A DNA stretch of 64,000 nucleotides from an uncultured Sphingobacteriaceae bacterium. GTDB taxonomy: Bacteria > Bacteroidota > Bacteroidia > Sphingobacteriales > Sphingobacteriaceae. The position numbers were made by a program, and so were the translations under genes. How positions within the stretch are numbered: the first letter of the stretch is position 1; each line of letters begins with the position of its first letter. Under the pieces are notes generated by a model. It ran no database searches. It saw only the letters and a program-made list of their open reading frames with translations, and was not told the origin of the DNA. The stretch covers positions 1 to 64,000 of the forward strand of contig CAMLLO010000007.1 of NCBI GenBank assembly GCA_946480915.1, written 5' to 3'. Below are positions 53,660 through 61,120 of the stretch, piece after piece.

Positions 53660-54406
53660 CTAAGATTTAACTTCGGATGAAGAAATATAGGATTGATAAT
53701 CCTGTCCCTCTACATAGTGTTTGAAATTTGTGATATCCTCTCGTACCATCTTTTCAAAAACACCATTTAATAGTTTAGCTACACCTCTTCCAATGTTTCC
53801 GGCAGGAGGGAAGTAATTGATTTCTACATTTAACTCGGTGCCTAAGCCATTCATAGCATCAGAAAATTCAACCTTTCCGGCGTTATCAATCATCGATCCT
53901 TCAACAGACTGCCAGCCGATATAGCTGTTCTGTTCCTCCCGGGTAATTTCTGCCTTCCAGCTTATTTTTAAGATATCGTTCGGAATATTCGCGGTCCATT
54001 TAGAATTTGTAGCGTCCATCTCTATTACAGAACTCAGATGCTTCATAAACCTTGGCAGATTTTCCAGATTTCTCCAGAAGCTGTATACTTCTTCACGAGG
54101 TCTGTCTACAATAAAGCGTTCTGTAATTCGAATGGGTTGTAAGTCGGTTGTGTCTTTTCCTATTTTATCATAAACGGGACAGAACCCGGTTGCTCCGCGG
54201 TATAACAACACACCACCAACTGCTGCTTCTTGTAAGCCTATAAAGGGGTGGCTGAATAATTGCTTTATGCCTTTATAAAATACAAATGTTCCTGCAGCTA
54301 TAGATAATAATCGTTCGGTCGTGTTTACATTCCCGATGTCTTTGGGTTCAAGAAATGTGCCTTTTAAGGATTCATTTACCTTGGTAGTTAATGTTTCTAA
54401 CATCAT
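53660..54406 (-). CDS. Membrane-associated SRPBCC protein (DUF2892-like N-terminus)
   Basis: A 248-residue fusion. Residues 20-85 look like a DUF2892/YgaP-type membrane hairpin (NVNTTERLLSIAAGTFVFYK, LQEAAVGGVLLYRGATGFCP). From about 95 comes an SRPBCC/START-like domain (ITERFIVDRPREEVYSFWRN, LPRFMKHLSSVIEMD, KWTANIPNDILKISWKAEI, IGWQSVEGSMIDNAGKVEFS, ELNVEINYFPPAGNIGRGVA). This arrangement is common in Bacteroidota and Proteobacteria, often beside stress genes; its role is unknown. Two adjacent methionines start it. It is convergent with dps. Confidence 0.85.
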   Translation of the reverse strand: MMLETLTTKVNESLKGTFLEPKDIGNVNTTERLLSIAAGTFVFYKGIKQLFSHPFIGLQEAAVGGVLLYRGATGFCPVYDKIGKDTTDLQPIRITERFIVDRPREEVYSFWRNLENLPRFMKHLSSVIEMDATNSKWTANIPNDILKISWKAEITREEQNSYIGWQSVEGSMIDNAGKVEFSDAMNGLGTELNVEINYFPPAGNIGRGVAKLLNGVFEKMVREDITNFKHYVEGQDYQSYISSSEVKS

Positions 54407-54526
54407 ATTTTCACAGATTTGTATAGCTAATTAACAAGGCTTTTGCAAAATAGTTACGGAAATGTTTATTTAATCCAATCCAAACAACAAATAAAAATTT
54501 AAGTTTAAGTATTGGTTTGAACATAT

Positions 54527-54781
54527 ATGAAACAACTATTCTTAATATCACACGATACGACAACAGCCGTACAGCTTGGCAAATCAAAAACGGGGATCCC
54601 ATCGGTAGAGCCCGAAAGAATAGCTGCTATCAATGCTTTCCTGACTATTAATCATCAGAAAAATATTATTCCCGTGTGGGATGATGACGATATCTTTGAA
54701 GAGATTCTAGACTCGTACACATTTATAACAATCGAAGACGCAAACAACAGCATTTACAGTAAAGAGAATTTACAGGAATAA
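54527..54781 (+). CDS. Small hypothetical protein
   Basis: An 84-residue protein I do not recognise. It opens MKQLFLISHDTTTAVQLGKS and ends with an acidic stretch (VWDDDDIFEEILDSYTFITI). Composition is protein-like, without signal peptide or membrane helix. It lies between the divergent SRPBCC gene and the downstream exonuclease gene, about 95 bases before the latter, and may be co-transcribed with it. A short length and no family match make it tentative. Confidence 0.55.
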   Translation: MKQLFLISHDTTTAVQLGKSKTGIPSVEPERIAAINAFLTINHQKNIIPVWDDDDIFEEILDSYTFITIEDANNSIYSKENLQE

Positions 54782-54877
54782 TTATATTCTAATCTTCCTT
54801 TTATAGGATGAGGTAGTGGATGTCTTTAAAATAAATTTGATTTATCTTGGCCTATCTTTTTTAGCCAGGTTTAACGA

Positions 54878-55357
54878 ATGAACACACTCAATACCTTTAC
54901 TGCAATAGATTTCGAAACGGCCCAGGGAAAGCGCAACAGCATTTGCCAGATTGGTTTAGTAAGGGTTGAGCAAGGAGTAATTACCAGAACAATGGTTCAG
55001 TTGGTTAAACCGCCTGATAATTTCTATTCTTTTTACAATACACAGGTTCATGGAATTACACCGGCTATGACCCGAAATTCTCCCACTTTTAACCAGGTAT
55101 GGCCTTACCTAGAACCGTTCATATGCAATCAAAACCTCGTAGCTCATAATAGTTCTTTTGATGTAAGCTGTTTAAAGCAAACACTTGCCTATTACAGATT
55201 AAGTGTCCCGGGTTTTAATTCTCATTGTACCTATAAGTTGTACGGAAAAAAACTAAACCTGCTTTGCAGTACTTACGGTATACCCTTACAGCATCATGAT
55301 GCCTTGTCCGACGCAATGGCATGTGCCAAATTGTTTATGCGCTATAATCAGCAATAG
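54878..55357 (+). CDS. DEDDh 3'-5' exonuclease (DnaQ-like)
   Basis: A 159-residue exonuclease domain like the epsilon subunit of DNA polymerase III. All metal ligands are visible: D11 and E13 in FTAIDFETA (Exo I), Asp in AHNSSFDVSCLKQTL (Exo II), and His and Asp in HHDALSDAMACAKLF (Exo III, DEDDh type). CQIGLVRVEQGVI and VHGITPAMTRNSPTF are the usual surrounding segments. It stands alone, without a BRCT or helicase domain, so a repair or RNA/DNA trimming role is more likely than replication proofreading. Confidence 0.93.
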   Translation: MNTLNTFTAIDFETAQGKRNSICQIGLVRVEQGVITRTMVQLVKPPDNFYSFYNTQVHGITPAMTRNSPTFNQVWPYLEPFICNQNLVAHNSSFDVSCLKQTLAYYRLSVPGFNSHCTYKLYGKKLNLLCSTYGIPLQHHDALSDAMACAKLFMRYNQQ

Positions 55358-55418
55358 TTTATAAATCTTTATCGGCCCCTGACAATGTTAGCAGCTAAAT
55401 TGTAAATTTCCCCTAAGC

Positions 55419-55426
55419 TAAATTTG
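55419..55426 (+). promoter_or_regulatory. Candidate promoter of the GlxA-type regulator
   Basis: TAAATTTG (TAnnTTTG -7 box) with TTG at 55400-55402, 16 bases upstream, close to the Bacteroidota -33/-7 arrangement. It predicts a leader of about 26 bases before the ATG at 55458. Confidence 0.4.
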
Positions 55427-55457
55427 TTTGATTTAGTCGTTCTATTACCTTTATACT

Positions 55458-56432
55458 ATGAAACACATTTCTATCCTTATTCCGAAAGGCGCTATTTTGG
55501 GAAGTCTTGAGGGGACCCGCCAACTATTTTCACAAGTAAATGAATTTCTGAAAGCTAGAGGTGCAGCTCCTTTATTTAATGTGCAGCTAGTAGGACTCAC
55601 AAAAGAAACGCCTTTATGCGGAGGCTCATTTACTGTGCACTCAAGCTTGCTTATAGACGATGTAAAAAAAACCGATCTGATCATTATCCCTGCTCTGGAC
55701 GGCGATATTCCAACTTCTTTAGAAAATAATAGCGCGTTTATTCCATGGATTGTAGAGCAGCATAAAGCTGGGGCCGAGGTAGCAAGTTTGTGTCTGGGAG
55801 CATTTTTGCTGGCATCAACGGGATTGCTTTCTGGCCGAAAATGTGCCACCCATTGGATGGCAGAAGGTGCATTCAGAACGATGTTTCCTGATGTAAGGCT
55901 GGTAACCGAAAAAGTTATTACTGATGAAAATGGTATTTACTCCAGCGGAGGAGCTTTTTCATATCTTAATCTTATTCTTTATCTGATAGAAAAATATGCC
56001 GGACGAGATATGTCGATTTTGGCTGCTAAAGTATTCGCCATTGAAGTAGAGCGCGATAATCAATTATCGTTTACCATTTTCCAGGGGCAAAAAGGACATG
56101 AGGATGAACAGGTGAAGAAAGCCCAGGAATTTATTGAACAGAACTTCCACGAAAAAATATCGGTAGATCAGCTGGCATCGATGTTTGCTTTGGGAAGAAG
56201 AAATCTGGAACGCAGATTTAAAAAGGCTACATCCAACACGGTTGTAGAATATATTCAGCGGGTAAAGGTTGAAGCTGCTAAAATGAGTTTGGAATCATCA
56301 CGTGAAAACGTAAACGAAGTAATGTACAAAGTTGGATATACCGATAACAAGGCCTTCCGGAGTACTTTTAAAAAGTTTACGGGCTTATCACCGCTTCAAT
56401 ATAAAGGAAAATACAACAGGGATTTAAACTAG
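55458..56432 (+). CDS. GlxA-family transcriptional regulator (DJ-1/PfpI + AraC)
   Basis: A 324-residue regulator. The N-terminal class I amidotransferase-like (DJ-1/PfpI) domain (1-190) has VASLCLGAFLLASTGLL with Cys at the nucleophile-elbow position and GRKCATHWMAEGAF. The C-terminal AraC domain (215-320) has two helix-turn-helix units (ISVDQLASMFALGRRNLERR and NEVMYKVGYTDNKAFRSTFK) and ends in the standard FTGLSPLQYKGKY. The ligand is unknown. It lies upstream of an NAD-binding gene on the opposite strand, with 17 bases between the two stop codons. Confidence 0.93.
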   Translation: MKHISILIPKGAILGSLEGTRQLFSQVNEFLKARGAAPLFNVQLVGLTKETPLCGGSFTVHSSLLIDDVKKTDLIIIPALDGDIPTSLENNSAFIPWIVEQHKAGAEVASLCLGAFLLASTGLLSGRKCATHWMAEGAFRTMFPDVRLVTEKVITDENGIYSSGGAFSYLNLILYLIEKYAGRDMSILAAKVFAIEVERDNQLSFTIFQGQKGHEDEQVKKAQEFIEQNFHEKISVDQLASMFALGRRNLERRFKKATSNTVVEYIQRVKVEAAKMSLESSRENVNEVMYKVGYTDNKAFRSTFKKFTGLSPLQYKGKYNRDLN

Positions 56433-56449
56433 GATACTGGTTCTGCCAA

Positions 56450-57247
56450 TTATAATCCGATTATTTTATAGCCGAGTATCTTATTTAGGTATTTGCTGTT
56501 TACAATCTTCCATTCTTTCAGTTCGTCGATGAATTCGGGAAGCTGCATTCCGCTTTTTAAGGCTGCTTCGGTATAAAAATGCATTCTTGGCGGATGGGTT
56601 TCTGCACAGGCATTAAATGTATAACCGAAAGCATTTTGCTCAATAATAGCTCTGCTCACACCGATACAATCATCAAGGTGTATTAAGTTAACGGGAGCTT
56701 TGCCATTAGGAATGTTCTTTTTGCCTGCAAAAAACCTTGCGGGATCTCTGTTCGGGCCAATCAAGCCACCAAACCTTAAAATAGTGAGCTTAAAATCGTT
56801 TTGATCCTTTAAAATGTTCTCTGCTTCTTCCATCGCTTTTCCCGATTCGCTTTCCGGTCGTGGCGGCGTATCTTCATCAACTTCCTGATTATGATCTCCG
56901 TAAACAGCTGTTGAGCTAATAAACAATACCCGCTCAATGCCGGCTTTTTGAACTGCTGTTTTTATTTGCCGGATTTTGTCGGGGTAAAGACCAGCTTCTC
57001 CCGAACTCCTTTTAGGCGGAATGCTGATGATCAGCAAATCGCAGCTTAAGAAATCGGGCTGGTACTTAATTGAATGCGCTTCAACCTTCACTTCGAAGGG
57101 CTCAATTCCGGCTTCATAGAACTTTTGAAATTTATCGGCAGATGTTGAAGATCCTTTTACTCTGTATCCCGCTCTAACCAGGCTTTGAGCCAGGGAAAAG
57201 CCGTACCACCCGCAACCTAAAATGCTAATTGTATTGATCTCAGCCAT
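56450..57247 (-). CDS. NAD(P)-binding epimerase/dehydratase-like protein (YeeZ type)
   Basis: A 265-residue atypical SDR. The N-terminal ISILGCGWYGFSLAQSLVRA is a Rossmann GxGxxG motif, followed by VKGSSTSADKFQKF, LLIISIPPKR, FISSTAVYGDHNQEVDEDTP (YGxxx variant of the active-site region), RFGGLIGPNRDPARFFAG and VNLIHLDDCIGVSRAIIEQ. This is the layout of YeeZ-like proteins, whose reaction is unknown. It is monocistronic and convergent with the GlxA regulator. The roughly 250 bases upstream hold no visible gene. Confidence 0.85.
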   Translation of the reverse strand: MAEINTISILGCGWYGFSLAQSLVRAGYRVKGSSTSADKFQKFYEAGIEPFEVKVEAHSIKYQPDFLSCDLLIISIPPKRSSGEAGLYPDKIRQIKTAVQKAGIERVLFISSTAVYGDHNQEVDEDTPPRPESESGKAMEEAENILKDQNDFKLTILRFGGLIGPNRDPARFFAGKKNIPNGKAPVNLIHLDDCIGVSRAIIEQNAFGYTFNACAETHPPRMHFYTEAALKSGMQLPEFIDELKEWKIVNSKYLNKILGYKIIGL

Positions 57248-57498
57248 TGGTTCAAACTTAATAAATAGAATTAATTAACCGTGAAATTACCCTGCATTAG
57301 CGAAGAGAAAACAGATCTTCACACTTATCTCATATTTGCTGATTTCCTGATCTTAAATTCGAGTATGAATAGGCGAATAACGATCTTTAAAAAAGGCAAT
57401 CAGCGAAGTGAAAAATCCGGAAATCAGATTTTTTCGTAAGTGAATAGCCTTGATACACAGCATGCAATTTCAAAATCCTTCTAACGTTCAAAGATATT

Positions 57499-58146
57499 AT
57501 GGAAACTAAAGAGAAGCTCCAGGACGCTTATATACAATATGTTCTAACACACGGCGAACAGCCAAAATCGGTATACATCTTCGCTAAAGACAATGGCTTG
57601 GCCGAAGAAGAATTCTATAATCATTTCGGTTCGTTCGAGAGTATAGAGCAAAAAATATGGTCAGACTTAATGTCGTCAACCATTACAGAGGTTAAAGCGC
57701 AGGATGTTTGGGCTCAATATACTTCTCGGGAAAAAGCGCTGAGCCTGTTTTACAGCTTCGTAGAGTTACTTAAAAGTAGACGCAGCTTTGCTTCTTTTAG
57801 TCTTAAAAACTCGGAGAAGACCCTCGGAACAAAGCGGGTTTTGGAAGGTCTGAAATCTGAATTCGAGGTGTTTGCTTCAGAAATAATTCAGGAAGGGATT
57901 GAATCGGGAGAATTAATCGACAGACCCTTCTTTGCAAATAAGTATAAAGATGCATTGTGGTTACAGTTTGCCTTTGTTCTCAGTTTCTGGTTGAAAGATA
58001 CCTCTGCAGGATTTGAAAAAACAGATGAGGCGATAGAAAAAGGCGTGAATGTTACATATAATATGTTTGAGCGATCGCCAATCGACGAACTTTTTGAATA
58101 CGGCAAGTTTCTGGCAAAAAATGCCGGGATAAAAATGCCTTTTTAA
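57499..58146 (+). CDS. TetR-like transcriptional regulator
   Basis: A 215-residue all-helical protein with an N-terminal HTH region (EKLQDAYIQYVLTHGEQPKS, FAKDNGLAEEEFYNHFGSFE) that fits the TetR type, YNHFGSFESIEQKIW being the typical recognition helix and end. The C-terminal ligand domain (from about 70) contains KALSLFYSFVELLKSRRSFA and ALWLQFAFVLSFWLKDTSAG. It is one base upstream of an ABC1-family kinase gene and in a three-gene operon with an MpaB-like oxygenase, which it probably controls. Confidence 0.87.
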   Translation: METKEKLQDAYIQYVLTHGEQPKSVYIFAKDNGLAEEEFYNHFGSFESIEQKIWSDLMSSTITEVKAQDVWAQYTSREKALSLFYSFVELLKSRRSFASFSLKNSEKTLGTKRVLEGLKSEFEVFASEIIQEGIESGELIDRPFFANKYKDALWLQFAFVLSFWLKDTSAGFEKTDEAIEKGVNVTYNMFERSPIDELFEYGKFLAKNAGIKMPF

Positions 58147-58147
58147 T

Positions 58148-59470
58148 ATGACCGAAAAACAAGCACAAGAACAAAGCAGCATGCCAACCGGTAAGGTTGA
58201 GCGTTCAACTCAATTTGTAAAAACAGGTTTTAAAATAGGCGGCAATTATGTTAAGCATTATTCAAAGAAGCTATTTAATTCGAATCTGAGTAAAGACGAA
58301 TTGAATGAGGATAATGCCGCGGATATTTATCAGTCATTAAGCAAACTAAAAGGCAGCGCATTGAAGGTTGCTCAAATGCTCAGCATGGATAAAAATATCC
58401 TGCCAAAGGCTTATATAAATCAATTTTCGCAGTCGCAGTACAATGCGCCGCCCTTATCAGGTCCGCTCATTGTGCAAACTTTCCGGAAATTCTATGGCAA
58501 AACTCCCGATAAGGTTTTTGATAAATTCAATTTAAGCTCCAGTAATGCAGCTTCGATCGGACAAGTGCATCAGGCCGAGTTAAATGGTAAGAAACTGGCT
58601 GTTAAAATCCAATATCCGGGAGTAGGGGATTCTATTTCATCCGATCTGAAGCTCGTTAAACCTTTTGCTTTTCGCTTATTGGGAATGAGCGAAAAGGAGC
58701 TGGATATTTATATGAAAGAAGTGGAAGAGCGATTACTCGAAGAAACTGATTATGAATTGGAAGTGAAACGTTCCATCGAGTTTTCGGAAGCTTGTTCCGG
58801 GTTGAATAACATCGTTTTCCCGAGGTATTATCCCGAACTTTCAAGCAAGCGAACCATTAGTATGGACTGGCTGGAGGGCATGCATCTGAAAGAATATTTG
58901 CAAACAAATCCATCTCAGGAGGAACGAAACCGTATCGGACAAGCTTTATGGGACTTCTATAATTTTCAGCAGCACGAGTTGAGGGCGGTACACGCAGATC
59001 CTCACCCAGGGAATTTTTTAATCACTCCGGAAGGTAAGCTGGGAATAATCGATTTCGGATGCATTAAAGTACTGCCCGACGATTTTTATTATCCTTTCTT
59101 TTCGCTCACTCAAAATGGCTTTTTTGAAGATGCGGAGAAAACACTACAGGCTTTCAGGGAACTCGAGATGATCCAGCCCAAAGACAAGCCGGAACAAGTT
59201 GAATTTTATTTCGAGATGTATAAGCAAATGATAAGTCTGTTTGCCAAGCCTTATGCCTCAGATACATTTGATTTCAGTGAAAAAGAGTTCTTCGAAAACC
59301 TTTACCGCTATGGAGAAATGATTTCTAAAATGCCCGAGTTTAAGCAGGCTCGCGGAGTGAAACATTTTATCTATATCAACCGGACGAATTTTGGCCTATA
59401 TAATATTCTTCATGATTTAAATGCCACGGTTAAAACAGATACGTATCGCTTTAAGGGTGATTTGAAATAA
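58148..59470 (+). CDS. ABC1/UbiB (AarF) family atypical kinase
   Basis: A 440-residue protein-kinase-like ATPase of the ABC1/ADCK group, whose members support quinone and lipid metabolism. Seen: LSKLKGSALKVAQMLSMDKN (the KxGQ region, here KVAQ rather than KxGQ), SSSNAASIGQVHQAELNGKKL (A-rich/nucleotide loop), LAVKIQYPGV (Lys), EETDYELEVKRS, VHADPHPGNF (catalytic loop) and LGIIDFGCIK (metal-binding DFG). It follows the TetR gene by one base and precedes the MpaB-like gene by 5 bases. Confidence 0.93.
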   Translation: MTEKQAQEQSSMPTGKVERSTQFVKTGFKIGGNYVKHYSKKLFNSNLSKDELNEDNAADIYQSLSKLKGSALKVAQMLSMDKNILPKAYINQFSQSQYNAPPLSGPLIVQTFRKFYGKTPDKVFDKFNLSSSNAASIGQVHQAELNGKKLAVKIQYPGVGDSISSDLKLVKPFAFRLLGMSEKELDIYMKEVEERLLEETDYELEVKRSIEFSEACSGLNNIVFPRYYPELSSKRTISMDWLEGMHLKEYLQTNPSQEERNRIGQALWDFYNFQQHELRAVHADPHPGNFLITPEGKLGIIDFGCIKVLPDDFYYPFFSLTQNGFFEDAEKTLQAFRELEMIQPKDKPEQVEFYFEMYKQMISLFAKPYASDTFDFSEKEFFENLYRYGEMISKMPEFKQARGVKHFIYINRTNFGLYNILHDLNATVKTDTYRFKGDLK

Positions 59471-59475
59471 TTGCC

Positions 59476-60528
59476 ATGCATAATGTTCGGTATTCTAACG
59501 ATTTTCTTTCATCCAAGCGATTAAAAGGAGATCAAGCGGCTGACGAGTTTATCGGAAAGCATTTTGTGGATTCGGATTCGAAGCTAGCTCTGTATACTTG
59601 GCTGGCACAACTAAATTGCAATAGTGATTTGGACCACATACCGGAATTGTACCAGAATGAAGCTTTCATAAGCAGCGCCAGTAATTTGCCATATTGGGCA
59701 GATGGAAAGTTAATGGAGAAAGGCTCGGCCTTTTTTATAAAACATGCCGAACAGGTGATGCAGTTATTAGGCTTGCTTTCCCTGCCTTATTGCTACGCTG
59801 CCGCGGATGGAGCGATGGTGCTTTACTTGTCGCAACGTTTAACCAATGATGCCGGTAAGCGCCTTTCGGATACTGCTGCTTTTATTTGGGATGTGATGGA
59901 TCCCTATGCTTTTAGAAAGGGTGGAAAGGGGTTTGCGAGTATTTTAAAGATCCGCTTAACCCATGCGGTTGCTCGTCATTATACTCTCAAAAGCGGCAAA
60001 TGGAATAGTGATTCCGGTGTGCCTGTTAACCAGGAGGATATGGCGGGTACGAATCTTTCGTTTTCATTACTGGTTATTCGCGGTTTGCGCAAACTAGGAA
60101 TGAGCGTTTCGTATACCGATCAGCAATCTTTTCTGCACCTCTGGAATGTAATAGGATTTCTTTTGGGCCTCGACGAAGATTTAATCCCGCCTGACGGCAA
60201 AGGTGCAAATGCTTTAGAACTGGCCATCAGGCAAAGACATTTTAAACCTTCAGAACAGGGGCGGGAACTTACCAAAGCTTTAGCCGTTTACGTAAATAGT
60301 GTTACCCCAGACAACATCTCATCTAAAGATGCGCTGCAATTGATGCGCTATTTGTTGGGTGATGAAGTTGCTGACATTCTTGATCTGCCACCGGCATCCA
60401 AACCTTTGTATTTACCCTTGATTTTGAAAATAACCGGCAAACTCCCTGATTTCAATTCGGGCAGAACTCTAAGGTTGCAGTATCAGGAAAAGTATCAGAA
60501 TTTCAAGAAACAACGGTTAATCAATTAG
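59476..60528 (+). CDS. MpaB/Lcp-like (DUF2236) oxygenase-type protein
   Basis: A 350-residue helical protein that I place in the DUF2236/MpaB/latex-clearing-protein superfamily of b-type haem oxygenase-like proteins. The recognisable core is RLSDTAAFIWDVMD, then ILKIRLTHAVARHYTL with a potential haem-ligand His, GTNLSFSLLVIRGLRKLG, FLHLWNVIGFLLGLDEDLIP and LELAIRQRHFKPSEQGRELT. The C-terminal tail is basic (QEKYQNFKKQR). Substrate and activity are unknown. It is the last gene of the TetR-ABC1-MpaB operon. Confidence 0.8.
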   Translation: MHNVRYSNDFLSSKRLKGDQAADEFIGKHFVDSDSKLALYTWLAQLNCNSDLDHIPELYQNEAFISSASNLPYWADGKLMEKGSAFFIKHAEQVMQLLGLLSLPYCYAAADGAMVLYLSQRLTNDAGKRLSDTAAFIWDVMDPYAFRKGGKGFASILKIRLTHAVARHYTLKSGKWNSDSGVPVNQEDMAGTNLSFSLLVIRGLRKLGMSVSYTDQQSFLHLWNVIGFLLGLDEDLIPPDGKGANALELAIRQRHFKPSEQGRELTKALAVYVNSVTPDNISSKDALQLMRYLLGDEVADILDLPPASKPLYLPLILKITGKLPDFNSGRTLRLQYQEKYQNFKKQRLIN

Positions 60529-60658
60529 TTGTCCGTATTTATTTTGCCGAAGTATTCGACAGGGTATTTTCTTCCATCAGTATTTGTTTAACGAATTCGT
60601 TACCTTAACTATAAAAGAACGAATTTCTTTAATTTAGCTATCCTAACAGAATTTACCA

Positions 60659-61117
60659 ATGGCCATATATAAACTTCAAATCAACGGTCGATCTTACCAG
60701 GCAGATGTTGAACCGGATACTCCCTTGCTTTGGGTTTTGCGGGATAACCTAGGTTTAGTTGGAACTAAATACGGCTGCGGAATAGGCGCATGCGGCGCAT
60801 GTACGGTTCATGTAAACGGACAAGCAATGCGCTCCTGCACACTTCCCGTGGTTGCCGTAGGTACGCAAAAGGTAATAACGATCGAAGGTTTATCTGTCAA
60901 CGGTGATCATCCGGTACAACAGGCATGGGATGAAATTGATGTTCCTCAGTGTGGATACTGTCAGGCCGGACAAATCATGACTGCCGCAGCATTCTTGAAA
61001 AACAATTCAAAGCCAACATCAGAACAGATTGATACGGCAATGCACGGCAATATTTGTCGATGCGGTGCCTATCATAGAATTAAAGAAGCAGTAAAATTAG
61101 CCAGCACTAAACTATAA
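60659..61117 (+). CDS. iorA: 2Fe-2S subunit of a molybdenum hydroxylase (IorA-like)
   Basis: A 152-residue small subunit of an isoquinoline 1-oxidoreductase/aldehyde-oxidase-like enzyme. The plant-type cluster is marked by GTKYGCGIGACGACTVHVNG and RSC. The second, helical domain has QCGYCQAGQIMTAAAFL and HGNICRCGAYHRIKEAV. All eight cysteines are present. It passes electrons from the large subunit, which begins 3 bases downstream. It could equally serve another aldehyde or N-heterocycle oxidising enzyme; the symbol reflects family only. Confidence 0.92.
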   Translation: MAIYKLQINGRSYQADVEPDTPLLWVLRDNLGLVGTKYGCGIGACGACTVHVNGQAMRSCTLPVVAVGTQKVITIEGLSVNGDHPVQQAWDEIDVPQCGYCQAGQIMTAAAFLKNNSKPTSEQIDTAMHGNICRCGAYHRIKEAVKLASTKL

Positions 61118-61120
61118 ACC

